64,000 nt of DNA from positions 91,126 to 155,125 of the forward strand of contig NZ_UFQQ01000014.1 of assembly GCF_900218015.1 (NCBI RefSeq), written 5' to 3'. Under the pieces are notes generated by a model, which saw only the letters and a list, made by a program, of their open reading frames with translations, was not told the DNA's origin and made no database searches. How positions within the stretch are numbered: the first letter of the stretch is position 1; every line of letters begins with the position of its first letter. Origin of the DNA: Rhodopseudomonas pentothenatexigens (GTDB lineage Bacteria; Pseudomonadota; Alphaproteobacteria; Rhizobiales; Xanthobacteraceae). The position numbers and the translations under genes were made by a program. Shown here piece after piece: positions 18,667 through 26,402 of the stretch.

Positions 18667-18885
18667 CGGCGCCCGCGATTCGTCATCGTCCCGACATCCG
18701 GCGTCGCAGACCGATGACTCTGTTCGTCGCAATGATGCCGAATGCAGCGCGTTGCCCGGCCTTTGAGCTGCCGATGACGATGCCCTCGGCAAGCGGTCCG
18801 CTTCAGTCACGATGCGCCGTTATGGCACCATTGCAAATCCGGTTTGGCGTTTGCGAAATCGCGTCGATGCGCTTAACTCGGAACC

Positions 18886-20139
18886 ATGAGGCGGAACGAG
18901 ACCGATGTCGTGGTGCTCGGCGCAGGCATCGTCGGTGTCTGCGCTGCGTTACATCTGCAGCGCCGCGGCCGCGACGTGGTGCTGGTCGATCGCAACGGCA
19001 CCGCGGGCGATGAAACCAGCTACGGCAATGCCGGGTTGATCGAATGCGCCTCGGTGTTTCCCTACATGTTTCCGCGCGATGTCGGCCACCTGCTGCGCTA
19101 TGCGCTGAACGGCTCGGCCGATGCGCACTATCAGATCTCCGGCATTCCCGAATTCCTGCCCTGGCTGGTGCGCTATTTTCTCGCCTCGTCGCCGCGGCGC
19201 GCGGCGGAGACGGCCAAGGCGGCGTTGCCGCTGATCCGGCGCAGCCTCGCCGAGCACGAGGCGCTGATCGCCGAAGCCGGCGTCCCGGAATTGTTGCGCA
19301 AGACCGGCTGGATCAAACTGTTCCGTTCGCCGAACAGCTTCGCCAAGGCGCTCGGCGATCTCGAACGGGCGCGGCAGTTCGGCGTCGTCGCCGATGTGCT
19401 CGACCAGCGCGGCATCGCCGAGCGCGAGCCGAATCTGTCCGGCGATTTCGCCGGTGCGATCCACTGGCTGGAGCCCGGTTCGATCCCCGATCCCGGCGGA
19501 CTGGTGAAAGCCTATGCGGCGCTGTTCTCGCGGCGCGGCGGCCGCTTCGTCAAGGGCGACGCGCGCACGCTGCAGCAGGAGGAGGGCGGCTGGCGGGTCG
19601 CGACCGAGCTCGGCATCGTCACTGCGCGCGAGGCGGTGGTGGCAATGGGGCCGTGGTCGGACCTGGTGTTCAGGCCGCTCGGCTATCGCTTTCCGCTCGG
19701 CGTCAAGCGCGGCTACCACGTCCATCTCGCCCCGCGCGGCAATGCCAGCCTGCAGCACGCGGTGCTCGATGCCGATCGCGGCTATCTGCTGGCGCCGATG
19801 AATCGCGGCATCCGCCTCACCACCGGCGCCGAGTTCGCGCGACGCGACGCGCCGCCGTCGCCGGTGCAGGTCGCGCAGACGCTGCCGGTGGCGCGCGCGC
19901 TGTTCCCGCTCGGCGACACCATCGAGCCTCAGCCGTGGATGGGGTCGCGGCCGTGCCTGCCGGACATGCTGCCGCTGATCGGCCGCGCGCCGCGCCATCC
20001 CGGCCTGTGGTTCGATTTCGGCCACCAGCATCACGGCTTGACGCTCGGCCCGGTAACCGGACGGCTGCTCGCCGAGATGATGACCGGCGAACAGCCGCTG
20101 ACCGATCCGCGTCCGTTCTCCGCCGAACGCTTCGGTTGA
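18886..20139 (+). CDS. FAD-dependent oxidoreductase, DadA-like (D-amino-acid dehydrogenase family)
   Basis: A 417-residue flavoprotein with the N-terminal FAD motif VVVLGAGIVGVCAALHLQRRG and GNAGLIECASVFPYMFP, the SYGNAG-type signature of the D-amino-acid dehydrogenase small subunit. The C-terminal WMGSRPCLPDMLPLIGRAP and FDFGHQHHGLTLGPVTGRLLAE complete the family pattern. It should oxidise a D-amino acid or another secondary amine and pass electrons to the respiratory chain at the membrane. Length and motifs are intact. It stands alone after the efflux terminator. Proline- or glycine-oxidase relatives are an alternative. Confidence 0.82.
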   Translation: MRRNETDVVVLGAGIVGVCAALHLQRRGRDVVLVDRNGTAGDETSYGNAGLIECASVFPYMFPRDVGHLLRYALNGSADAHYQISGIPEFLPWLVRYFLASSPRRAAETAKAALPLIRRSLAEHEALIAEAGVPELLRKTGWIKLFRSPNSFAKALGDLERARQFGVVADVLDQRGIAEREPNLSGDFAGAIHWLEPGSIPDPGGLVKAYAALFSRRGGRFVKGDARTLQQEEGGWRVATELGIVTAREAVVAMGPWSDLVFRPLGYRFPLGVKRGYHVHLAPRGNASLQHAVLDADRGYLLAPMNRGIRLTTGAEFARRDAPPSPVQVAQTLPVARALFPLGDTIEPQPWMGSRPCLPDMLPLIGRAPRHPGLWFDFGHQHHGLTLGPVTGRLLAEMMTGEQPLTDPRPFSAERFG

Positions 20140-20229
20140 AGCGACCTGCCTGCGCGTCGGATCGCTTGCATCGCGGCACCAGTCGCGGCGATACTGGTTG
20201 ATGCGTCAATGCAGGACTGTGGAGCTGCC

Positions 20230-20484
20230 ATGAAAGTCAACGTCGAGATCGATTGCACGCCGGAGGAAGCGCGGCAGTTCTTCGGGCTTCCCGACGTGCA
20301 GCCCATGCAGACCGCGGTGATGGACAAGCTCCAGGAGCAGATGCTGTCGAACATCGAGAAGGTGTCGCCCGAGGCGTTGATGAAGACCTGGTTCACCTTC
20401 GATCCGAAGCTCGCCGAACGGTTCGGCGAGATGTTCATCTCGATGACCGGCCTCGGCAGCGCGCTGACCAAGGACAAGAAGTAA
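20230..20484 (+). CDS. DUF6489-like small protein
   Basis: An 84-residue soluble acidic protein beginning MKVNVEIDCTPEEARQFFGLPDVQPMQ. It continues as two amphipathic helices (MDKLQEQMLSNIEKVSPEALMKTWF and PKLAERFGEMFISMTGL). This layout is widespread in alphaproteobacteria with no known role. ATG 20230 has GGAG five bases upstream and starts at the conserved first strand. It sits 19 bases before the alpha/beta hydrolase gene and probably belongs to that operon. A link to polyester granules is possible from the neighbours only. Confidence 0.7.
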   Translation: MKVNVEIDCTPEEARQFFGLPDVQPMQTAVMDKLQEQMLSNIEKVSPEALMKTWFTFDPKLAERFGEMFISMTGLGSALTKDKK

Positions 20485-20503
20485 GCGACCATTTGGAGGC
20501 GCG

Positions 20504-21295
20504 ATGCCCGTCGACAGCGGCGCTGGCGTGAAGCGCGAGCGGCTGAAGCCGCCGAGCGTGGCGCTGCTGCTCGCCGAGGCGCGCAGCTTCTTCGAATTCA
20601 ACGCCAGCCTGCTGCTGTCGCCGCTGCTGCTGCAGGCCCCGCGCGGCGACGGCCATCCTGTGCTGGTGCTGCCCGGGCTGCTCGCCAGCGACCTGTCGAC
20701 CGCGCCGATGCGGCGCTACCTGAAGCAACTCGGCTATCAGGTGTTCGCCTGGGAGCTCGGGCGCAATCTCGGCGGAATCTACCGGATGCGGGCCAAGCTG
20801 CGGCGCCGGCTCACCGCCGTTCACGAGGCGACCGGTCGCAAGGTCAGTCTGGTGGGGTGGAGCCTCGGCGGTGTCTATGCCCGGGACCTGGCGCTGCATG
20901 CGCCCGAAATGGTGCGCGACATCATCACCCTCGGCAGTCCGTTCACAGGCGACGTCTCCGCTACCAACGCCAAGCGGATCTACGAAAAGCTGTCGGGCGA
21001 GGAACTGAGCGAGGTCCATCTCGAGGACCTCGAGCCGCTCGGCGGAGAGATGCCGGTGCCGGCGACCTCGATCTATTCGCGCACCGACGGTATCGTGAAC
21101 TGGCGCACTTCCCATTTAATGCCGTCGGCCCGCGCCGAGAACATCGAGGTGGTGCTCGCCAGCCATATCGGACTGGTGGTCAATCCGGCGGTGCTGTGGG
21201 CGATCGCCGACCGGCTCGCGCAGCCAGAGGGCGAATTCGCCCCGTTCGATCGCTCCGGTCCGTTTGGCTTCGCCTACGCCGTCGCCACCCGCTAA
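20504..21295 (+). CDS. Alpha/beta hydrolase, possibly linked to polyhydroxyalkanoate
   Basis: A 263-residue soluble hydrolase. VLVLPGLLASDLSTAPMRRYLKQLGY gives the oxyanion region and the nucleophile elbow is VGWSLGGVYAR (Ser in GWSLGG). An Asp in SRTDGIVNW and the His in SHIGLVVNP complete a plausible triad. It resembles the lipase/PhaC-like hydrolases found near poly-hydroxyalkanoate genes. The next genes are a PhaE-like protein and a phasin, so a role in polyester turnover is inferred from context. It is preceded by a ribosome-site-like GGAGG. Confidence 0.7.
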   Translation: MPVDSGAGVKRERLKPPSVALLLAEARSFFEFNASLLLSPLLLQAPRGDGHPVLVLPGLLASDLSTAPMRRYLKQLGYQVFAWELGRNLGGIYRMRAKLRRRLTAVHEATGRKVSLVGWSLGGVYARDLALHAPEMVRDIITLGSPFTGDVSATNAKRIYEKLSGEELSEVHLEDLEPLGGEMPVPATSIYSRTDGIVNWRTSHLMPSARAENIEVVLASHIGLVVNPAVLWAIADRLAQPEGEFAPFDRSGPFGFAYAVATR

Positions 21296-21342
21296 AACGT
21301 CGTCGCGCGGCGTGCCGCGCAGGGCAACGAGAGGAGACGGCA

Positions 21343-21657
21343 ATGGCCGATAAGGACAACGATCCGGCAGCGGCATGGCAGGCGATGTTCGGGGAGATGA
21401 GCAAGGGCTTTGCGGCGTTCGCCAATCAGGCGCTGGCGTCGCCGGAGATCGGCAAGGTGGCGCAGCAGGTCGGCGGCGTTTCCGCCGAGGCCCACAAGCA
21501 GTTCGCCGAGATGATGGACAAATACCTCGCCGGTATGAATCTGCCGTCGCGCGCGCAGATGCAGGAATTCAGCGCCCGGCTGGCCGAGGTCGAGCGCCGC
21601 CTCGACGAACTCGCTGCCGCGGCGCAGCCGGCGAAGGCAGGGAAGCCGAAAGGCTAG
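21343..21657 (+). CDS. Small PhaE-like / granule-associated protein
   Basis: A 104-residue soluble helical protein. The N-terminal half (AAWQAMFGEMSKGFAAFANQALASPEIGKVAQQVG) and the C-terminal MDKYLAGMNLPSRAQMQEFSARLAEVERRLDELA resemble the ends of PhaE, the small subunit of class III PHA synthase, and other phasin-like proteins. It is far shorter than PhaE, so it is probably a granule-bound or synthase-regulating protein rather than a synthase subunit. GAGGAGA six bases upstream supports the start. The longer frame upstream only runs through the hydrolase gene. Confidence 0.6.
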   Translation: MADKDNDPAAAWQAMFGEMSKGFAAFANQALASPEIGKVAQQVGGVSAEAHKQFAEMMDKYLAGMNLPSRAQMQEFSARLAEVERRLDELAAAAQPAKAGKPKG

Positions 21658-21764
21658 CCCGGCGAACGCCAAATTCGGGTTAGATGCCCAATCAGCACGT
21701 TCTGATTGCGTTGTCGTCTCAAAGACCTGTTTGAATTTAATGGTTTAACGGGATTTCTGGTGCG

Positions 21765-21807
21765 GTGCAACATTCATGTTGCAGTGCAACATGGTTTATG
21801 TCATATT
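21765..21807 (+). promoter_or_regulatory. Triple half-site operator and promoter of the phasin gene
   Basis: Three copies of the half-site TGCAACAT(G) form two overlapping palindromes. One is TGCAACAT-TC-ATGTTGCA (21766-21783). The other is the 19-base perfect palindrome CATGTTGCAGTGCAACATG (21775-21793). A possible -35 (TTGCAG, 21779-21784) lies in the second palindrome with CATATT 17 bases on (21802-21807). The site recalls operators of PhaR-type regulators of phasin genes, which release when PHA is present. The assignment to PhaR is inference. Confidence 0.6.
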
Positions 21808-21873
21808 TTACCTGCCCGGGCCGCAGTTCGGACGGGAAGACCATAGCTCAGCCAACGAGGATGGAGATTTCAG

Positions 21874-22377
21874 ATGACCGATGCTGCTAATCACGAGAGC
21901 TACACCCAGGCGACCGAAACGGTGGCCGACAGCGTCAAGCAGGCGTTTCAGCCGGTGACCGACGCGTTCAAGAACTTCCAGACCCTCGAGGTTCCGGAAG
22001 CCGCCCGCGACTTCGTCAAGCGTGCCGCCGGCACCGCCAAGGAGAAGGCCGCGGATTTCCACGCCGGTTCGGAGAAGGTGACCTCGGTGATCGAGGAAAC
22101 CGTCACCAATTCGGTGAGCGAAGCTGCCAAGATCACCCGCAACATCCAGCAGGCGATCTATCAGGACACCGAAGCGTTCTTCTCCGGCATCGACAAGCTG
22201 GCGTCGGCGAAGTCGGTGAACGAGGCGTTCCAGATCCAGTCCGACCTTGCGCGTTCGCAGGGCGAAGTGCTGGTGTCGCGCGCCAAGTTCGCCACCGAGT
22301 ATTTCGGCAGACTGGTCAGCGACGGCGCCAAGTCGGTGCAGGACAACTTCGCCAAGACTTTCAGCAAGTCGGCCTGA
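21874..22377 (+). CDS. Phasin (polyhydroxyalkanoate granule protein)
   Basis: A 167-residue, almost wholly helical, soluble protein of the Phasin_2 family. The core LEVPEAARDFVKRAAGTAKEKAADFHAGSEKVTSVIEETV is followed by NEAFQIQSDLARSQGEVLVSRAKFATEYFGRLVSDGAKSVQ. Phasins coat polyester granules and control their size. The gene stands alone between a palindromic operator region and a good terminator, as expected for a strongly regulated, abundant protein. A GGAGAT ribosome site precedes the ATG. Confidence 0.85.
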   Translation: MTDAANHESYTQATETVADSVKQAFQPVTDAFKNFQTLEVPEAARDFVKRAAGTAKEKAADFHAGSEKVTSVIEETVTNSVSEAAKITRNIQQAIYQDTEAFFSGIDKLASAKSVNEAFQIQSDLARSQGEVLVSRAKFATEYFGRLVSDGAKSVQDNFAKTFSKSA

Positions 22378-22436
22378 CGCCGCTGCTGACGACCCCGAGC
22401 CTCGCGTGATCGAGGCTCGCTGTTCCTCCCGACCTC

Positions 22437-22463
22437 GGCCCGCTCGCGCGGGCCTTTCTTTTT
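22437..22463 (+). terminator. Terminator of the phasin gene
   Basis: Seven-base stem GGCCCGC / GCGGGCC with a TCGC loop and TTTCTTTTT tail. A second inverted repeat (CGAGCCTCG/CGAGGCTCG, near 22395-22420) lies just before it. Confidence 0.85.
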
Positions 22464-22480
22464 GATGGCACCTTGTCCCC

Positions 22481-22583
22481 GTCATTCCGGGGCGCTCGCG
22501 TTAGCGAGCGAACCCGGAATCCCGAGGTTGTTCTGCGTTGCTGAGATTCCGGGCTCGCGCCTGTCGGCGCGCCCCGGAATGAC
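22481..22583. repeat. Interspersed palindromic element, 'GTCATTCCGGGG' family, copy 1
   Basis: About 103 bases with GTCATTCCGGGGCGC at one end and GCGCCCCGGAATGAC at the other. An inner GAACCCGGAATC... GAGATTCCGGG pair gives a branched or cruciform fold. Further copies in this window are at 22666, 27523 and 31330. Confidence 0.85.
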
Positions 22584-22665
22584 TGGGGAGGGGGCGAGCT
22601 TACTTTTAGAAAAGTCGTGTCGCGCTGATACAAACGATTTCGGCGCAGCCCACCCGCCAAGTCCC

Positions 22666-22766
22666 GTCATTCCGGGGCGCGAGCGATCAGCTCGCGAACC
22701 CGGAATCCCGAGGTTGTTCTGGGTGGCTGAGATTCCGGGTTCGCGCTGCGCGCGCCCCGGAATGAC
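22666..22766. repeat. 'GTCATTCCGGGG' palindromic element, copy 2
   Basis: A second complete copy 83 bases after the first and in the same orientation. It shares the CCCGAGGTTGTTCTG centre, which suggests local duplication. It lies 19 bases before the paaR stop codon. Confidence 0.85.
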
Positions 22767-22785
22767 GAGGGGAGAGGCGTTCGAC

Positions 22786-23466
22786 CTACGCCTGCCGCGC
22801 CACCGCCGCCCGCTCGCTCTTCTTCCGCGGCGTTGCGCGCTCGGCTTTGCCCGGCGGCACGGTGATCGCGTCGATCGCCTGTTCGGCGCCGGCGATCATC
22901 AGCGTGGTCACCATCTGCGCGTAAGTCTCACGTGACAGACCCCTGCCTTCGCGGAACCAGAGGTAGTGCCAGTTCAGCATGCCGAACAGCGACATCGTCA
23001 GCGGCTTCAGCAGCTCCGGCTTGGCGGCCGCGGCCGGAATCGCAGCGGCGATCGCATCCGACATCGAGACGACCAGCTTCCGCTCCAGCGCCTTCAACAC
23101 GTCCTGCTGCTCCGGCGGCAGCAGCTTCAGGCTGGAGATCTGCACCTGATGTTCGGCGTCGGCGCCGCGATAGGCTTCGAGTAGCGCCGCCGAAATCGCA
23201 AACAGTCTTTCGCTCGGAGTGCTTTCGCTCTGCGTTGCGGCGTCGACGACCGTGACCAGGTGCTGCAGGTGATCTTCGAGCAGATCGAACAGCACCGCGT
23301 CCTTCGACGGGTAGTAGTGATACATCAGCGCCTTGGAGACGCCGCAGGCATCGGCGATCATGGTGATCGAGGTGCCGGTGTAGCCGTGTTCGGCGAACAG
23401 CCGCGCGGAACGGCTGAGAATGCCGCGGCGTTTATCGTCGTAGTCGGTGGCTCGCGTGCGCGCCAT
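22786..23466 (-). CDS. paaR: TetR regulator of the phenylacetate (paa) genes
   Basis: A 226-residue TetR-family protein with the helix-turn-helix ILSRSARLFAEHGYTGTSITMIADACGVSKALMYHYYPSKDAVLFDLL. The C-terminal helical domain includes FGMLNWHYLWFREGRGLSRE, and the tail is basic. It is divergent from paaA, with a TetR-type palindrome between them. It is therefore most likely the phenylacetyl-CoA-responsive repressor PaaR of alpha- and betaproteobacteria. The ATG at 23466 starts the conserved region (MARTRATDYDDKR); a longer frame would run across the leader. Confidence 0.8.
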   Translation of the reverse strand: MARTRATDYDDKRRGILSRSARLFAEHGYTGTSITMIADACGVSKALMYHYYPSKDAVLFDLLEDHLQHLVTVVDAATQSESTPSERLFAISAALLEAYRGADAEHQVQISSLKLLPPEQQDVLKALERKLVVSMSDAIAAAIPAAAAKPELLKPLTMSLFGMLNWHYLWFREGRGLSRETYAQMVTTLMIAGAEQAIDAITVPPGKAERATPRKKSERAAVARQA

Positions 23467-23535
23467 GGGCTGTTGGAATCCTGCTGGCGGACAGTGCGTT
23501 GCGACGCACCATGGGTGATCGGTTCCGACACTTGC

Positions 23536-23557
23536 ATTGACCGTCCAATTGGTCAAT
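23536..23557. promoter_or_regulatory. PaaR-type operator between paaR and paaA
   Basis: Inverted repeat ATTGACC-N8-GGTCAAT (perfect seven-base arms, 22 bases total). It lies 31 bases before paaA and 69 bases before paaR. TetR-family regulators of paa operons commonly bind one palindrome in this position and control both directions. Confidence 0.65.
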
Positions 23558-23588
23558 TATATTTCCAACAACTCCGGAGGAGATCGCC

Positions 23589-24572
23589 ATGTACACCCAG
23601 GCACTGAACGTGTCCGACGGTGACGAGCGGAACATCGAGGACGCCGAACGGGCGGCGCGGTTCCAGGCGCGGATCGACGCCGAGGAGCGGATCGAGCCGA
23701 ACGACTGGATGCCGGCGGCCTATCGCAAGACTCTTGTTCGTCAGATCTCCCAGCATGCGCATTCCGAAATCGTCGGCATGCTGCCGGAAGGCAATTGGAT
23801 CACCCGCGCGCCGACACTGCGGCGCAAGGCGGCGCTGCTCGCCAAGGTCCAGGACGAGTGCGGCCACGGCCTGTATCTCTACGCCGCCGCCGAAACTCTC
23901 GGCGCCTCGCGCGAGGAGCTGGTCGACCAGCTGCTGAGCGGCAAGGCCAAGTACTCGTCGATCTTCAACTACCCGACCCTGACCTGGGCCGACATGGGCG
24001 CGATCGGCTGGCTGGTCGACGGCGCCGCGATCATGAACCAGATCCCGCTGTGCCGCTGCTCCTACGGGCCGTATGCGCGGGCGATGATCCGCGTCTGCAA
24101 GGAGGAGTCGTTCCACCAGCGCCAGGGCTACGAGATCATGCTGACGTTGGCCAAAGGCTCGGCCGAGCAGAAGGCGCTGGCGCAGGACGCGCTGAACCGC
24201 TGGTGGTGGCCGTGCCTGATGATGTTCGGCCCCCCGGATCAGGCCAGCCAGCACAGCGACACGTCGACCAAGTGGAAGATCAAGCGGTTCTCCAACGACG
24301 AGCTGCGCCAGAAATTCGTCGATGCCACCGTGCCGCAGGCGCATTATCTCGGCCTGACGCTGCCCGATCCCGATCTGAAGCAGAACGACGCGACCGGGCA
24401 TTGGGAGTACGGCGAGGTTCCGTGGGACGAGTTCAAGCAGGTGCTCGCCGGCAACGGCCCGTGCAACCGCGACCGGATGGCGGCGCGGCGCAAGGCGCAC
24501 GACGACGGCGCCTGGGTGCGCGAGGCGGCTGCCGCCTACGCCGAGAAGCGCAAGAAGAAACTGGCGGCGTAA
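23589..24572 (+). CDS. paaA: Phenylacetyl-CoA epoxidase subunit A (catalytic)
   Basis: A 327-residue ferritin-like di-iron protein, the catalytic subunit of the 1,2-phenylacetyl-CoA epoxidase. Iron ligands are visible in [18 protein letters not shown] and [48 protein letters not shown] is a strongly conserved PaaA N-terminus. It adds one oxygen atom to the ring of phenylacetyl-CoA together with PaaC, PaaB and the reductase PaaE. GGAGGAG eight bases before the ATG is a strong ribosome site. It is first in paaABCDE, directly behind the palindromic operator. Confidence 0.96.
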   Translation: MYTQALNVSDGDERNIEDAERAARFQARIDAEERIEPNDWMPAAYRKTLVRQISQHAHSEIVGMLPEGNWITRAPTLRRKAALLAKVQDECGHGLYLYAAAETLGASREELVDQLLSGKAKYSSIFNYPTLTWADMGAIGWLVDGAAIMNQIPLCRCSYGPYARAMIRVCKEESFHQRQGYEIMLTLAKGSAEQKALAQDALNRWWWPCLMMFGPPDQASQHSDTSTKWKIKRFSNDELRQKFVDATVPQAHYLGLTLPDPDLKQNDATGHWEYGEVPWDEFKQVLAGNGPCNRDRMAARRKAHDDGAWVREAAAAYAEKRKKKLAA

Positions 24573-24604
24573 TCGCCGCGACGATCCTCCGGGAGGACAT
24601 CACG

Positions 24605-24892
24605 ATGACCACGCCGAACACGCAGCTGTGGGAGGTCTTCATCCGCAGCCGCAATGGCCTCGCGCACAAGCACGTCGGCTCGCTGCACGCCGCCGACGCC
24701 ACGCTGGCGCTGCAGGCCGCGCGCGACATCTACACCCGCCGCGGCGAAGGCCTGTCGATCTGGGTGGTGCCGTCGAACGCGATCACCGCCAGCGATCCGG
24801 CCGAGGCCGGCATGCTGTTCGAGCCGGCCGAGTCCAAGATCTATCGCCATCCGACGTTCTACGAAGTGCCCGACGAAGTCGGGCATATGTAG
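24605..24892 (+). CDS. paaB: Phenylacetyl-CoA epoxidase subunit B
   Basis: A 95-residue small subunit, of normal length, with the family phrases LWEVFIRSRNGLAHKHVGSLHAADATLALQAARDIYTRRGEGLSIWVV and the C-terminal PTFYEVPDEVGHM. PaaB is needed for the activity and assembly of the PaaABCE epoxidase; it has no catalytic centre itself. GGGAGGA precedes the ATG. The usual tight junction to paaC is broken here by a repeat-filled gap of 228 bases. Confidence 0.95.
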   Translation: MTTPNTQLWEVFIRSRNGLAHKHVGSLHAADATLALQAARDIYTRRGEGLSIWVVPSNAITASDPAEAGMLFEPAESKIYRHPTFYEVPDEVGHM

Positions 24893-24935
24893 TGAGTGGC
24901 TGTGCTGCAAGGCGTGCGCGCCGAGCACGGGCTAA

Positions 24936-25068
24936 CCTCTCCCCGCGCGCGGGGAGAGGTCGGATTGCGCAGCAATCCGGGTGAGGGGGCGTCTCGACGC
25001 GGCCGAGCAATCGAGACTCGCGGAGACGCCCCCTCACCCCAGCCCTCTCCCCGCAAGCGGGGAGAGGG
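24936..25068. repeat. Composite palindromic element inside the paa operon
   Basis: CCTCTCCCCGCGCGCGGGGAGAGG forms a left hairpin and CCCTCTCCCCGCAAGCGGGGAGAGGG a right hairpin. Between them GTGAGGGGGCGTCTC pairs with GAGACGCCCCCTCAC. The element separates paaB from paaC. No T-run follows, so termination would be partial at most. It may instead stabilise or process the mRNA and shift the ratio of PaaAB to PaaCDE. Confidence 0.85.
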
Positions 25069-25120
25069 AGCAGAGGCGGCGCCACTGCGAAAGACCTACG
25101 GACGCGCAAAGGACACTGAA

Positions 25121-25897
25121 ATGCCTGCCGCCTCGATCGAACTCACCGACACCCCGCTGTTCACCTTCGCGCTGCGCCGCGCCGACGATGCGCTGGTGCT
25201 CGGGCATCGGCTGTCGGAGTGGTGCGGGCATGCGCCGATGCTGGAAGAGGACATGGCGCTGTCGAACATCGCGCTGGACCTGATCGGCCAGGCGCGCGAG
25301 CTCTACAGCTATGCGGGCCAGGTCGAAGGCCGGGGCCGCGGCGAGGATCAGCTCGCGTATTTGCGCGAGGAGCGGCAATATCAGAACCTGCTGTTGGTCG
25401 AGCAGCCGAACGGCGACTTCGCCCGCACCATCGCCCGGCAACTGTTCTACTCCGCGTTCGCCGATCCGTATTGGCGGGCGATGATGCAATCCTCTGACGC
25501 CACGCTGGCCGCGATCGCGGCCAAGTCGGAGAAGGAGAGTGCCTATCACCTCCGTCATGCCGCCGAATGGATGATCCGGCTCGGCGACGGCACCGACGAA
25601 AGCCACCGCCGTGCCCAGGATGCGGTCGACGCGCTGTGGGCGTTCACCGGCGAGCTGTTCGAGGCCGACGATCCCGAGCGCCGGCTGATCGAGGCTGGCG
25701 TCGCGGTCGATCCGGCCAGCCTGCGTGGCACTTGGCAGAGCACGATCGACACCGTGCTGCGCGAAGCGACGCTGACGCTGCCGAGCAATCCGTGGATGCA
25801 GCAGGGCGGCCGCAGCGGCCGCCACACCGAGCATCTCGGCCGGCTGCTCGCCGAGCTGCAGCACATGCAGCGGACCTATCCGGGGCTGACATGGTGA
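25121..25897 (+). CDS. paaC: Phenylacetyl-CoA epoxidase subunit C (structural)
   Basis: A 258-residue ferritin-like partner of PaaA, with DALVLGHRLSEWCGHAPMLEEDMALSNIALDLIGQARELY and AAKSEKESAYHLRHAAEWMIRLGDGT. It is the structural, iron-free companion of the epoxidase. ATG 25121 has AAAGGA seven bases upstream and starts at the family N-terminus. The longer open frame upstream only translates the palindromic element. It overlaps paaD by seven bases (25891-25897), so the two are translationally coupled. Confidence 0.95.
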   Translation: MPAASIELTDTPLFTFALRRADDALVLGHRLSEWCGHAPMLEEDMALSNIALDLIGQARELYSYAGQVEGRGRGEDQLAYLREERQYQNLLLVEQPNGDFARTIARQLFYSAFADPYWRAMMQSSDATLAAIAAKSEKESAYHLRHAAEWMIRLGDGTDESHRRAQDAVDALWAFTGELFEADDPERRLIEAGVAVDPASLRGTWQSTIDTVLREATLTLPSNPWMQQGGRSGRHTEHLGRLLAELQHMQRTYPGLTW

Positions 25898-26394
25898 CGC
25901 TGACCGGCAGCGACGCCGAGCTGCGGCAGCGCGCCTGGGACGCCGCCGCCACGGTGTGCGATCCGGAGATCCCGGTGCTGAGCATCGCCGATCTCGGCGT
26001 GTTGCGCGACGTCCGTGTCGAGCAAGGCCGCGTCGAGGTGGCGATCACGCCGACCTATTCCGGTTGCCCGGCGATGAACATGATCGCGCTGGAGATCGAG
26101 ACTGCACTGGCGCGCGCCGGCATCGAACATGCGCATGTGACCACTGTGCTGGCGCCGGCGTGGACCACCGATTGGATGAGCGAGGCCGGCCGCGCCAAGC
26201 TGAAGGATTATGGAATCGCGCCGCCGCAGGCGACCGGCTCGCGCCGCGCGCTGTTCGGCGCGCTCGAGATCGCCTGTCCGCAATGTGGCTCGAAAGACAC
26301 CGAGCAACTCTCCGAATTCGGCTCGACCTCGTGCAAGGCGCTGTGGCGCTGCAAGAGCTGCCGCGAACCGTTCGATTATTTCAAATGCCATTGA
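25891..26394 (+). CDS. paaD: Phenylacetyl-CoA epoxidase maturation protein PaaD
   Basis: A 167-residue protein. The N-terminal half is a MIP18/DUF59 domain (VCDPEIPVLSIADLGVLRDVRVE, TPTYSGCPAMNMIALEIETAL). The C-terminal half carries six cysteines (129, 132, 148, 154, 157, 166) in CPQC and CKSC pairs, able to hold zinc or an Fe-S cluster. PaaD is thought to help assemble the metal centres of the epoxidase or its reductase. The start lies inside the end of paaC, as is common in paa operons. Confidence 0.93.
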   Translation: MVTLTGSDAELRQRAWDAAATVCDPEIPVLSIADLGVLRDVRVEQGRVEVAITPTYSGCPAMNMIALEIETALARAGIEHAHVTTVLAPAWTTDWMSEAGRAKLKDYGIAPPQATGSRRALFGALEIACPQCGSKDTEQLSEFGSTSCKALWRCKSCREPFDYFKCH

Positions 26395-26402
26395 GCGCCG
26401 CC

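Noticed and set aside
14086..18810. A 1574-codon open frame on the minus strand
   Set aside because: It lies exactly opposite the TetR, adaptor and pump genes, is rich in His/Arg/Gln, has no domain, and arises from high GC in third codon positions.
18834..18851. TGGCACCATTGCA as a sigma-54 promoter
   Set aside because: The spacing between TGGCAC and TTGCA is two bases instead of five, so sigma-54 could not use it.
22481..22766. Two similar units 83 bases apart as a CRISPR array
   Set aside because: The units are over 100 bases long, are themselves palindromic, number only two and match interspersed repeats elsewhere.
24896..25120. N-terminal extension of paaC
   Set aside because: The open frame upstream of ATG 25121 only translates the palindromic element; PaaC proteins begin at the later ATG.
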